From Cymbidium sinense (Eukaryota; Streptophyta; Magnoliopsida; Asparagales; Orchidaceae), in NCBI GenBank assembly GCA_021442155.1, contig CM038221.1:151085601-151149600 (forward strand): a stretch of 64,000 nucleotides of DNA. Reading direction: 5' to 3'. The notes under the pieces were generated by a model. The model was given only the letters and a program-made list of their open reading frames with translations, made no database searches and was not told the DNA's origin. Position 1 is the first letter of the stretch, and each line of letters starts with the position of its first letter. Below, piece by piece: positions 21,901 to 33,200 of the stretch. A program made the translations under genes and the position numbers.

Positions 21901-24900
21901 TGTGGCTCCAAAAAATTCACCACCGACCTTTCACATTGAAGAGAGTATGATTTAAAGTGTTGGTGAAATTTTTATAAGGCAGATGACATAGTAGATAAGA
22001 CACCACCCAAAGATTTCATCCTAATTTTGTGAGGACTTTAGGTATGGTTCTAGGTTTCTTATAGGCGCAAGCACCTATAGTTAATTACCCCTCCCAATGC
22101 TGAGAGAGAACTTTCTATTAAGGCTAGTAATTAGGTCGCTTAATGCATAGTATATAGTAGCAGCATGTGGAGTATAAAGTTTGGGATTTAGAATTTATGA
22201 AATTCACCATTATTTAACTTAAATCATATGGTTGATGGAATGATGATGTGCCTATCAAATAATGCACCCATGGTTTTGTCATCCTGAGCTATCGTGGTCC
22301 CTAGTCTACTTAATCAAAGGAGGTAGTTGATGCAACCTGACCAAAGGATCCTTGTCAGCAGCCATGGGTTGCGTCGTCCAAGTAATCCTAGTAGACCTGG
22401 GGTGGTGTTTATCCTAGAAGACAATCTTAAGTCTATCTTAGCTGACAAAAGGGCTTTGTGCCTATGAAATATACCCTATGATTCATAACTCAAAGGGTTG
22501 AGCCATTGGGAAACATATGAGCTACAGTCATGACCGTAATATAATGATGCCATTTGGCGACAACCACCCGATCAGGGGACTCTGGTTATAACCGCATCAT
22601 ATACAGAGGACATGGGTCATGTCCTTACTTGCATGAGATTATTTGAGTTTGAATATAGTGATTTATTTGACTTGACATTAGCCTTTGTGAGCTAGAGTTT
22701 TCTTAATCTATCATCCCCAATAAACGATGGTGGATGAGTGGATGAATTATTTTCTTTAAGTATTTAAATGATAAATTTTATTTAGTTCAGATGTTTACTT
22801 AGTTGAAATTTATTTTTATGATGAATTAATTCAGAGTTCAAGTATCTTTTAATAATAACATCCCCTCCGATTGAGATTTTTAATCAACGACCATCATCGG
22901 GGTAGACCTTGTCACTCTACTATTTTTTTAGCAGAGGATGAGATCTATAACTTGCATTTATAAATTTGAATTTGAGATAAAATAATTTTAAAATTTGAAT
23001 AATAATAATCCCCTTCGATTGAAATCTCTATTCAACACAGCCATCATCGGGGTAGATCTTGTCAACTCTACTTATTTGCTAGTAAAGGATCGGATCTATG
23101 ACTTATGTGTAAATTAAATTCTTTAGAAATTAATATCATAATAGACCTTGTCAACTCCATTGTAAATATAGATGATTGGGTCTTATGATATTATGTAATT
23201 TAAGGTTATTCAGAAGTTGACCATTTAGTAGACCTTGTCAACTCTCTTTCAAGCATAGAGGATTAGGCTTACTATGATCGCATTCTATGGAGCTGCATAT
23301 TTATATCTTGCATTGACTTGAATTAACATTGATGACATTCATTAGCTTGTATGCATATAGTCATAAATGATTGAATTAATTTCATCATTTTTCTCCCCTT
23401 TTATTTTTTAACCTGCGCAGCATCCTCAGATACTAAGTTTAGGTATTTAGTATAAGTGTCGGGGCCCATGCGGGTATTTAGTAATTTAGGTAATTTTATT
23501 TTTAAATTATGAGATTAATTTCATATTTATTTAATCTCACACACAACATTTTGATATTAGGATTTGCACTAAATCTTATGTTATACACCAAGTTATAGCT
23601 TAGATTATTTCATCTAATTAATGAAATCATTGATTTTGAAAATTATAATTAGAATGAAATTCCTCAATTTTTTTTATTGAAAGTAATTCATGGAGAATTT
23701 GATTTAGCATTTCCTTCTGTCTGCTTGTACAAAGAATTGCAGATCCGGTGGCATTGAAGGCATTTTAAAATTTTTTTAATACCTTATTAGATCCATTGGA
23801 ATAATATATATTGAAGTGCCAAATTTATATTTACTGCCAAAATATTCAATTCACTTTAGGTTCATAAATCTGTTTGAGTTCAATCCATATTTCTTTATTT
23901 GAAATTTAATCTTCAAATTCATTCTCATTTATAATTCAAAATTTAATTCGATATCAATTTTATTTTACCGAGCTTAGGTAGTGCTATTTGTTTAGCTTGA
24001 ATTTTGTTTACAAGTATGAATTTTGGATAAAATTTTTGGTAGCATTTTGACAGTATTCCAACATCATTCCCGCATAGGGGGATACATCAGAACTACTTTG
24101 GCTTACCCGGTACAACCTATTGATCGTAGCGGATGGTGCCTTATGACACCACAACCAAGTGTTTATACGCATTAAATCCTATTGGGCATTAGTGAGGTCT
24201 TCGATCACCTGTATAAAAGCAAATATATATGCAATTTCAAATCATTCAAATTTTATTTTAGATTATTTACTTTTTATGTGCTCAATTTATTTTTTTTAAA
24301 TGAATCTTGATTCTTCTCCCCTTTTTTATGTCAAAAATTTAATCAAAATTTCAACCGATTTTGGCAAGATTTAAGATCATCCTCGATAGTACATCGAAGC
24401 TGGCTTATCCAGTATGCCCTATTAAGCATAACAGAATGTATCTTACGACACCACAGCCAAGTTTTCATACCCACTAAGCCCTATTGAGCATTAGTGGGGT
24501 CTTCGATCACTTGCATGTAGCAAACATATATAATTTTCACATATTTATGCATCCTTCCTTATTTTTTAAGTCCTAAATTTAGTCAAAATTTTGGCATAGG
24601 GGGAGAGGCATCTTATAATTTTACTACTTACTAATGAGCATAATGAAATGATACGCGACAACAATCAATTTTCATCTTGTCATGCCTTAATGAGCTTGAT
24701 GAGGCCTTCAAACTTGCATAAAGACAAGCATATGCACAAATATACAAGTTCTTTTTACATATTCAAGCATCTCCATACATCCATCAATAGCAACAATAAT
24801 GATTTTGCATGAATTCCGTTGGAAAGAATTGAATAGGAGAGAGTATCGGGTTGGTTATCTGGGTTGAATAGGTGGGGAAGATGCTAAACTGAGAGGAACT

Positions 24901-26709
24901 CACCTTATGATAAAATTACCTCTTGGCTACGACAAAAGGGAATGATTAGAGTAAGAAATTGGGAGAGGTATGCCAAGAAGAGGGGAAAGGAGGAGGAAGA
25001 TGCCGGACACCGAGAGGAACTCGCATAATGATAGAATTACCTCTTGATTGCGGCAAAGGGGATAAACACATTTTGGGGCTTGCGGTGGTGCTGGGTGGAA
25101 CAAGAGATCCGAATGAGGAAATATGAGGAGAAGGGGAAAAATAACTTCAATTTCCTTCACAGCTATTAGAAATGGGGAGTTCTAGAGGGAGCGGTTTCAA
25201 AAATGGATGAAGAGGAGAAGAGGGAGTGCAGTTTCCTTCTGTCAGGTTCGCATGTGAGGATCTGAGTGAGAGAGGGGATCATGCTAGTGCTACAGTAAGG
25301 AGGGTACTACAGTATGGTATTATTGTGATTGGGTTCAGAGGAAGTTTCAGTTATATGGAGAGCAATCAGGATTTCGACGGAAGATAAAATTTTAGATTTT
25401 GATGCGTATATGAGCAATGGATGGGAGAGGGATTGGAGCGACGGGATGGGAAGGTTCGTTCGGCAGGATGAATCGGGATTAAGAGGTGTTTGGCTCACCT
25501 TGCTGGGTAGCCTTTGGAACTGATGAGAGAAAAAATGGGGAAAAGAGAAAGAGAGAGTCCCAATACTTGGGTGGAAGGGAGATATAAAAGATGAATCGAC
25601 CTACTATAATGATTGGCGAGATCACGAGGAGATCAAGAGGGAGGACTGGCACCAAGAACAAGATTGGATTGATGCTATAGTGCGAAGGGAGAGAGGACTT
25701 CTCATCTGTGGATTCGGCTACTTCCTTTGAGCAAATCAGGAGGGTGAGAGAGAGAGAGAGAGCGGGCGTGAGCAGGAGATTTCCTTTTGGCTGCCTCTTT
25801 GTGTGGAGCGAACACGGAGGGATGAAAGGCCTTTGCATGTGTCCAGCAAGAGATGCGTTAGAGAGAGTGAGTGAATGAGAGAAAAAAAACTTCCTCCTTT
25901 TTTTAATCAAATGAATCTCAAGAAAGCCCTATTGCCGTTCAGTTATCCCAATATTAAGTAAGAAATAATGAGATTTAAGAGCCTTAATCATAGCTTAATT
26001 ATCCTTCCAAATTAAGTTGAGTGGGATATTCAAAATATTGAGCATAATTAAGGCTGTTTAGGGCTCAATTCAATTTCAAATTAATCCTGAAATAAAATTA
26101 TTTATAAACATTGTGTTTATCATGTTAAAAATAAATATCAAAAGTTTCTTTACCCTCATATGACCCGATCATATTGAGATTTGCATGGAATCTTTCTAAA
26201 ATTAAACTCACATAATATGGGTATCATTTCTAGGTAACTTTGATGTTCCAGATTTAATGACATAATCCATTTCATGATCGGAGGTCGTTTGATTAAATTT
26301 AGTGCCGAATCGAGTCGATTTTGATTCAAGATGCTAATTCTATTACATTCACACACAAACTCAAAAAATTGGCGATATAGTCCATTTGATAGGTTTAGAT
26401 GTTTCAATGCTAATGACATGATAAATTTTATGAACGGAGGTTATTTGGGCATCGTCACAGCTTATCGACCTCGATATATGCATCGACGTATTGGTGGATT
26501 TCCTTTTTGATCGGTCGACCGTTGAATTGTGCAATACATATATTCTGATTAATTTTGATATTCTGAACACAATGACAAAGTCTGTTTATCGATCAAGATC
26601 ATTTCGACTAGTTTCGATGATGATGAGTGTATTTCAGCTTCAATTTGCACATTGTTACATCCGTAGTTTATCGAATTCGGCTCCTGAACTTGACTTGACT
26701 GATGGAGCA
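21901..26709 (-). repeat. E1 5' LTR (about 4.8 kb)
   Basis: In plus coordinates it runs from TGTGGCTCC to about GATGGAGCA. It matches 6746-11540 throughout. The outer end is less certain: the other LTR reads GATATAGGTCAACA where this one reads GATGGAGCA, so a small deletion or error is likely. Its purine-rich block at 24840-25900 corresponds to 9620-10810 in the 3' LTR. The overlapping open frames there are on both strands and diverge freely, so I do not treat them as genes. Confidence 0.85.
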
Positions 26710-26718
26710 TACACGTAG

Positions 26719-29700
26719 TGTGGTGTATTTTATTTTAAAATTTGAATTTTAAAAATATGTTATTGGACACCACGTAGATCTGCAGATGTACTCATTTTGA
26801 GTGTGACAGATGACTATTATCTGAGAGAAGTCCATCGCATAAATGGACCTAATCATGTAATAAGGACTCCTAAGGATAATGGGTCTTCGAATGTATCAGA
26901 GATCTTTTCCCTACTTTATATGGAAAAGTAATGTAGGGTTTTTTTTAATTAAGTTCACTAAGTTTCCTATGGAGGCATGCTCCCATAGTTAATTACATCA
27001 TAAGGAATGATATTCCATAAGAATACTCTCGAATAAGATAAATGATTATTGTCTCTAAAGATTTCAAAGATAGGACTATCAATAAATTAATTATTTTTAA
27101 AAACTAAAAAAATCATGCCATCCTAATTATGCAATCATAAACAAAACATCAATCAATTTATAAAATTAGCACAGAAGAATAAGAGGCCGATGTGGTCAGA
27201 CTCCACAGCATAACCTGAAAAGAAATGTGAGTAGCCGAGCTCTACCCTTATACAATCTCGGATTACAAATGAATAATTATAATTAAAAAGGAATTCATGT
27301 TATGGTGGTCTTCATTCTTCATTTCTTCATTTCTTCCTTTCTTCATTTTAATTTTGCTCCATTTCTTATTTTCTTTTGATTTGACTTGGGATGTAATTTG
27401 CTCCAAGGCTTCATAAGGTTCATAAGACATGGTCTTATAACCAATGCTCATCCTAATTTCTCCCATAATATTCATTCTAAATATTAATTGCAAAATATAC
27501 ATTAAAATGGGAAAGATAAATCTAACTAAACCTACAAAATAGAGATTAGCTAAACATACCACACAACCCAAGCAGTTATATGAATAATTTATACTTAGCA
27601 CCCCACGCATGGGTAACCAAGCCCACCTATCCTAATTTGGGTTATGCTTAGGGGTATAAGAAACCTGCACAGCAAAAACATTTATATTTTTATTACAACA
27701 CCCCTTAAGCACTTCCACATTCAGAAGACATGATTAGGCTAAGATCGGCCTAACATCCAGACTACACACATACACCCTAATATCCACTCTAAAAATATTA
27801 CATCACAAAATAAAAATAGGCATCAAACCATGCGGTGCCCTAACATAGAGCTAGAAACGGTGACTTAGCCTAATGTGTGTACCATTTAAAGCTTATGTGG
27901 CCTGTCTTAGCTAGGCTTTAAGGTTGAAAATTTCTAAGTGTGAAGGATTCAATTTAGAGGATGGTTTCATTTTAAGTGATTTAGTTGATTTGTCAATTTT
28001 AGTTGATGATTTGATTTGGTTTGAATGAACCTACCACACTTAGTTACTAAATGTTATGAAGGGAAGAAAAGAGAAGAGAACTTCTCTTTCATTCCTACCT
28101 TAAACATTTCTAAGGTAGATTCATTAATGATTTTTCTTTAGTGAATTTTTTATTATGTGTATTAATTAACCCTAAGTTTAGATTTGTGCTAAATAGCCCT
28201 ATTCAATAAGAAAAACATCTTAGGATTAATTTAGGTGGATTACTACCACATGACACACACCCATTTATTTCTTTCTACCATTTGTACCATGCATATGAAT
28301 GATCCTAAACATACCTGTACATGCAATACAAATTTTAGCACACTTTGATGATGAATGCTAAGAGATATGATTTCAAAATTTGAATGTCCATTGATGTATG
28401 TTTTTATTATGTAAAAAAATGGGGATTTCTCATCCATTAACAAAATGCACATCTACATATATAAAAGACATAAGTGAGTACGATGCCATTATTTTCTACC
28501 TTAGGGTTGTAAGGTACTAGACCTACTTAGTGTTACTTAAAGCCTCACAGCCCTGAGATGTCTAGATTAATATACCACTTTTCTTAAATACATGTAAATG
28601 TACAAAGAGGATCAAATGGATAAAGAATCATGCAAACTATTTTTGTGTTTGATTTGGTTATATAATTTACATCTGTAATGTGAGGATCCTTCTTAAGTCA
28701 TAACATAGAAGTGCATAGGAATATATTTAAGCAAGTGTTATGTTCTTTTCAAATAAACTATACACTTTGCAAATCCCATGTAAGTTCATGTTAAGAGAAG
28801 AGAAGAAAATAACACAAAACACATCTTATGTTATAATCACATGCAAGCTTATAAGTACTTATAAGTAGCGTCACTTCATTCATAATCTTTGATTTATAGA
28901 TTTTAAAAATAATTTTTGGTTTAATAGTGATAATAGCCACTCATATTCTTAACTTTAGCCAACACATGTAATTTGACATAAAAGGAAAATTTTTATTTAA
29001 TTGATTTTTCAAAAGATATGAATGCATGATTTCATATGGTAAACAATATTTAGCATGCTTGGAAAAAAATAAAGGGATGTAGGCACATGACTTCATTCAC
29101 CCTAATTACTTCAACAGGACAACCATATAAAATAGGATTATTTAAAATGAATCAAAATTCTTTAAGATTTTCATTTTTGGATTTGATTTGACTTAGAAAA
29201 TGTGAAAAGAGTTTGCTGGTCTAACCCATTTCCCCCATGTGTGAATTGGTTCAGTTTAATTTTAAAACAATTAGGTTGATTTTTTATTTTGTTTAGGTTA
29301 AAGTATGAATTAAATCCATTAATTACTCTTTACCTACACCACTTTAACATAATTAATCAAATAATTATGAGCCAACATATGATATACAATCACATGTAAA
29401 TTAAATCTACAATGCACCTAAGAAATAAAGGGGCCTAATGCAATTGGCTCACAATTATTGGTTGATTAAGCTAAAGGGTTTAATTAAGTACTATCATAAC
29501 CATCTTACACAAGTAGTTTGATTATAATTTTCTTTGAAATCCTCTTAGGTTATTGAAAACCTAAGAATCTATCCAAGAATTAAGTGATTAAGTTCTGGAG
29601 TGATTTAGTTTTGAGTTTGATTAATTGAATTAATTAATGAAGTAATTGAGTCATTAATTAATTTGCAAATTAATTAAGTGTTTATCCAAATAAAATTAAA

Positions 29701-30276
29701 CTTAAGGGAAAAGATTGGAAAAGAAATCCTAATCTCATTCCCTAAGTCCATTCACTATTTCATGACGATTATTAAGCTTAATTAATGAATTTATCACTAT
29801 TTAATAGGTTAATTAATTATTTAATTAATTAAAAAGTGATTACGGGTGAAATAAGCAATTCCCCTAATTAATCCAATAATATATTCCAAGAAAATCATGG
29901 GAAGTAGAGATCATCCCACTAATCAAACTTAAGAAGGTTGAAATTAATTGCAGAACTAATTAAGGAGTAGTTAGCCTAATTATATTTCTAATAAAACCCA
30001 AATTGAGTAAAAATTTCTATTCAAAATCAATTGATTTTAATTTTATATTATTCTCCTTTGAATTATCTTTAAAATGAACTTGATTTTATACTTTTTGGAT
30101 TTTGCTACAATTAGTTATGAATTTTGGAAGTTTCAACATTAAAATTGGATTAATTAGTCTTAATTAACCCCTTAATCCCGTCAGGCCATGTGGTGGCTGA
30201 TGTGGGGCGCTTTTCATGTGGCACGATGGGGTAGGTTATTTATGTTGTCACATCCGCCTGCTGAGTCAGCCGGCTG
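26719..30276 (-). mobile_element. E4: truncated LTR of a related Tat family
   Basis: This starts with TGTGGTG, the LTR 3' terminus in reverse, and continues with sequence parallel to 30277-30740 and then to 60140-63190. Landmarks are CACCACGTAGATCTG (26761), AATACTCTCGA (about 27022), the CTTCATTT-rich tract (27308-27370), and CCATGTGGTGGC near 30186. Relative to E3 it lacks roughly 0.6 kb between these two blocks. It ends at 30276 where E3 begins. No gag-pol sequence is present. It lies 9 bases from the end of E1. Most likely it is the LTR into which E3 inserted. Confidence 0.7.
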
Positions 30277-30990
30277 TGGTGAAATTTTATAATTGATTTC
30301 TAAAAGAAAAAGGTGATACTTCCATTTTCACTCTATGCGGGATAAAATGAAGACATAAATATACTTTCTTCTTTTTATGCATTTTTGACATCACGTAGAT
30401 CTGTAGATATTCTTATTGAGAGTGATCTGCTGCGACATTGAAGAGAGGTGCACTATCTAGAAAGATAGAAGTCACCACCCTACAATGGACATAATCACCT
30501 CAACAAGGACTCCTAAGGACAATGGGTCTGCATGTGTACCAAAGATTCTTCCCCTACTTTACATGGAAAAATAAAGTAGGATTTACTTTAAACTAGGTAC
30601 GTTAAGTTCCCTACAGGGGCAAGCCCCCATAATTAATTACATATTAAGGAATAAGATCTCTTAGGAATACTCTCGATTAAGGTAGATGATCGTTGTCTCC
30701 AAAGATTTCAATACATAGGACTATCGATCGATTAGTTTATTTTGGAAGATCAAATGGGATTCATCAAAGAGAGAGAGAGTTATTATCGAAGCCAAAGGAA
30801 GATAAGTAGGAGATGCTCATGATGCTAGGAAACTTAGTGAACATCTCAAACTATCCTATGATTGGGCTTTACATTTTTGAAATTGAATTGATTATTTGAG
30901 TTGAAATTTTTATTAGAAGTTTAGGGCTTATAATTCAATAATACAAGGTTATGGAAATACCTAAGAGGTGAGGATTTATGCTTATGACCC
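30277..30990 (-). mobile_element. E3: LTR 3'-terminal piece, split by E2
   Basis: This begins TGTGGTGAAATTTTATAATT, the reverse complement of the E2 LTR end, and runs to CTTATGACCC. It is the reverse-oriented counterpart of about 38180-38889. The rest of the same LTR resumes at 59456, so the two pieces are the flanks of the E2 insertion. The last five bases (GACCC, 30986-30990) pair with GGACC at 59456-59460 as the probable target-site duplication. The uninterrupted sequence in other copies is GGCCC. Confidence 0.8.
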
Positions 30991-31398
30991 TGTTGACCTC
31001 ATTTTTAGAATGAGTTCTCAACCCCTCCATCTTAGACATAGGACTCCTCTTAGACTTTAAGAGATCCATAGTCTTAAGACACATCTAGTGATTAGGTGGA
31101 CACTTAACCTCACCCTAGATACTTAGAAGAGTTAGCCTTAGGAGTAGGTCATGCCTTAGGGGTGTTAGAAAAAATTGCCTACCCTTTAGCTTGAACTAAA
31201 TTCCTTACTTCCTTCCTTCAAGTCAAACTCTAAATCTAATCAACATCAAACCTAAATCAATTCTAGCTTAATTGATTTCTCCCAAACTCAAATCAATGCC
31301 ATATGATTGAAACCCATGATTGAAATCCATGATTTAATTCAAAGTTGAAATTCCTAATTCAAAATCTTGCCTAAGTCTTTTAATTCCCCTTCATGGAC

Positions 31399-32030
31399 TT
31401 AGCCATAATTATATTCAAATTCATTCAAATTCATGAAATTTTCTCATAACTTATTTAAATTCTCATTTATATTCATATATAAAAATAAAATATAAATTCA
31501 AATCAATCAAACTAAATCCAAAATTTAAGATCAATTCACAAATTTTCTTAAGTCACCTTGATTCTCCCTTAAGGATTTAGCCTAAATCATGTTCAAATAA
31601 CTTCAAATCCTTAAAATTTTCTCATAACCCATTTATATTCTCATTTATATTCACATATATAAATGAAATATAAATTTAAACAACCAAAACTAAATCCAAA
31701 ATCCAAGTTCAAATTCAATAAAAATCCAACCTAAGCCTTTTAAGTCAAATTCTTGAACTTAGCCAAATCAACTTCAAATCAAGCCAAACTCTTGATTTTC
31801 ATTCATGATTCAATCAACCCTTCAATCATGAATCCAAATATAAATACAAACTTAAATCACTTAACCAAAACTGAAGTCAAAAATCAAGCCAAAATCCATT
31901 TCATGTTCACCCTTTGAACTTGAAATTGTCAAATGAATCAAAACCCATTTGACTTCAAACCACTTATAAATGGATTTATATTTCAATCATAAGTCCATAT
32001 ACAAGTTCAATCAAACTCAAATCAAGCTTT
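31399..32030. repeat. Degenerate ~180-bp tandem repeats inside E2 LTR
   Basis: Units opening TTAGCC recur at 31399, 31577 and 31759. Each contains CTCATTTATATTCA-like text and ends CTAAATCCAAAAT-like or its derivative. Further, more decayed units follow. The matching array in the 3' LTR spans about 52270-52930. Confidence 0.7.
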
Positions 32031-32400
32031 GACTAAGCCATTTGACCTACTTAGGCTCACTTCACCCAAAGTGACCTAAGGTACCCTATGAGCCAAATTC
32101 TAATCCTAACCATCATGAATCCAAATATAAATACAAACTTAAATCACTTAACCAAAACTGAATTCAAAAATCAAGCCAAAATCCATTTCATGTTCACCCT
32201 TTGAACTTGAAATTGTCAAATGAATCAAAACCCATTTGACTTCAAACCACTTATAAATGGATTTATATTTCAATCATAAGTCCATATACAAGTTCAATCA
32301 AACTCAAATCAAGCTTTGACCAAGCCATTTGACCTACTTAGGCTCACTTCACCCAAAGTGACCTAAGGTACCCTTATGAGCCAAATTCTAATCCTAACCA
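31831..32400. repeat. 287-bp tandem duplication, present only in the E2 5' LTR
   Basis: Two adjacent, almost identical units start AATCCAAATATAAATAC at 31831 and 32118. They differ at only a few positions (for example GAAGTC versus GAATTC, and CCCTATG versus CCCTTATG). The 3' LTR has one unit (about 52709-52980). This accounts for most of the length difference between the two LTRs. Confidence 0.9.
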
Positions 32401-32439
32401 AATTGGATTAAATCAAACTCATCTAAGCCTCTCATCATG

Positions 32440-33200
32440 ATCAACAATCATCATGAGATGATCAATCACTCAAATTGGGTCAAACCAAGTCAAACCTAAG
32501 GGTTGACCAAGTCAACACTTAGCCAAATTAAACCCAACATAGCCAAAATCCACCATAGGCCAAATTAATTGAAACCAATGATCTAAGTTCGTTCATGATC
32601 AATGTTTTGACCAAATTAACATTTGAGCCTAACCTAGCTCAATTGGTCACTTGACCCAAGTTGACCCAACTTGACCTAAAAAGTCAAAATGTGTCAAAAC
32701 TTGATTTAAGCCAATATGATTGAAACCAATGGGTCAAGTTCATTCTAAATCACTTGTTGAACTTGACTAAAGCCTCAATTGGCCAACTAGACCTAACCTA
32801 GCCTAAATTTGCCTTGAACCCAACTTGGCCTAAAGGGTCATATTGAGCCAAATTCAAACTTAACCAAAATTGATTGGAAACAAAGATACCAATCCACTTC
32901 ATATGACTAACCAAACCTAAACCTACCCATGACCTAGCTCAAATAGGTAAAATGGGTCAAATTGGTCAACTTGACCCATTTGATCTAAATGAAGTCATAT
33001 GAACTAAATTCAAACCTAAACCAAATTGAATCAATCCAAAGCCACCAAAAAATTTAAAATGGTCATATGAACTTGACCCAACCCTTGGTTTGACCCAATT
33101 TGACTAATTTGTCAACTCGACCAAAGTTGACCCATTTTGACCTAAATGGGTCAACATGAGCCAAACCATACCAAATGAACTCCAAATCCAATGAAGCTTG
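32440..33200. promoter_or_regulatory. Cluster of W-box-like TTGACC motifs in E2 5' LTR
   Basis: More than ten TTGACC or GGTCAA hexamers occur here, including the palindrome GGTCAACTTGACC near 32965 and the string TTGACCCAAGTTGACCC at 32651. TTGAC(C/T) is the core bound by plant WRKY factors. The same cluster is kept at about 53040-53740 in the 3' LTR. The motifs also look like a degenerate short repeat, so regulatory meaning is inference. Confidence 0.4.

Larger units (their letters stand above)
6746..26709 (-). mobile_element. E1: Ty3/gypsy Tat-lineage LTR retrotransposon
   Basis: E1 is a nearly complete but decayed element of about 20.0 kb on the minus strand. The 5' LTR is at 21901-26709, the PBS at about 21875-21900, gag-pol from 21638 to 12987, the 3' UTR at 11541-12986 and the 3' LTR at 6746-11540. 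Lineage evidence is the dual RNase H (RH plus aRNH before integrase), LTRs of nearly 5 kb and the TTTTTGGTGACTTCACTGGG primer-binding region typical of Tat/Ogre elements. Target-site duplication is unclear (AATAC at left, TACAC at right). A polypurine tract is not evident next to the 3' LTR. Stops and frameshifts throughout the coding part show it cannot make a full polyprotein. Confidence 0.85.
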
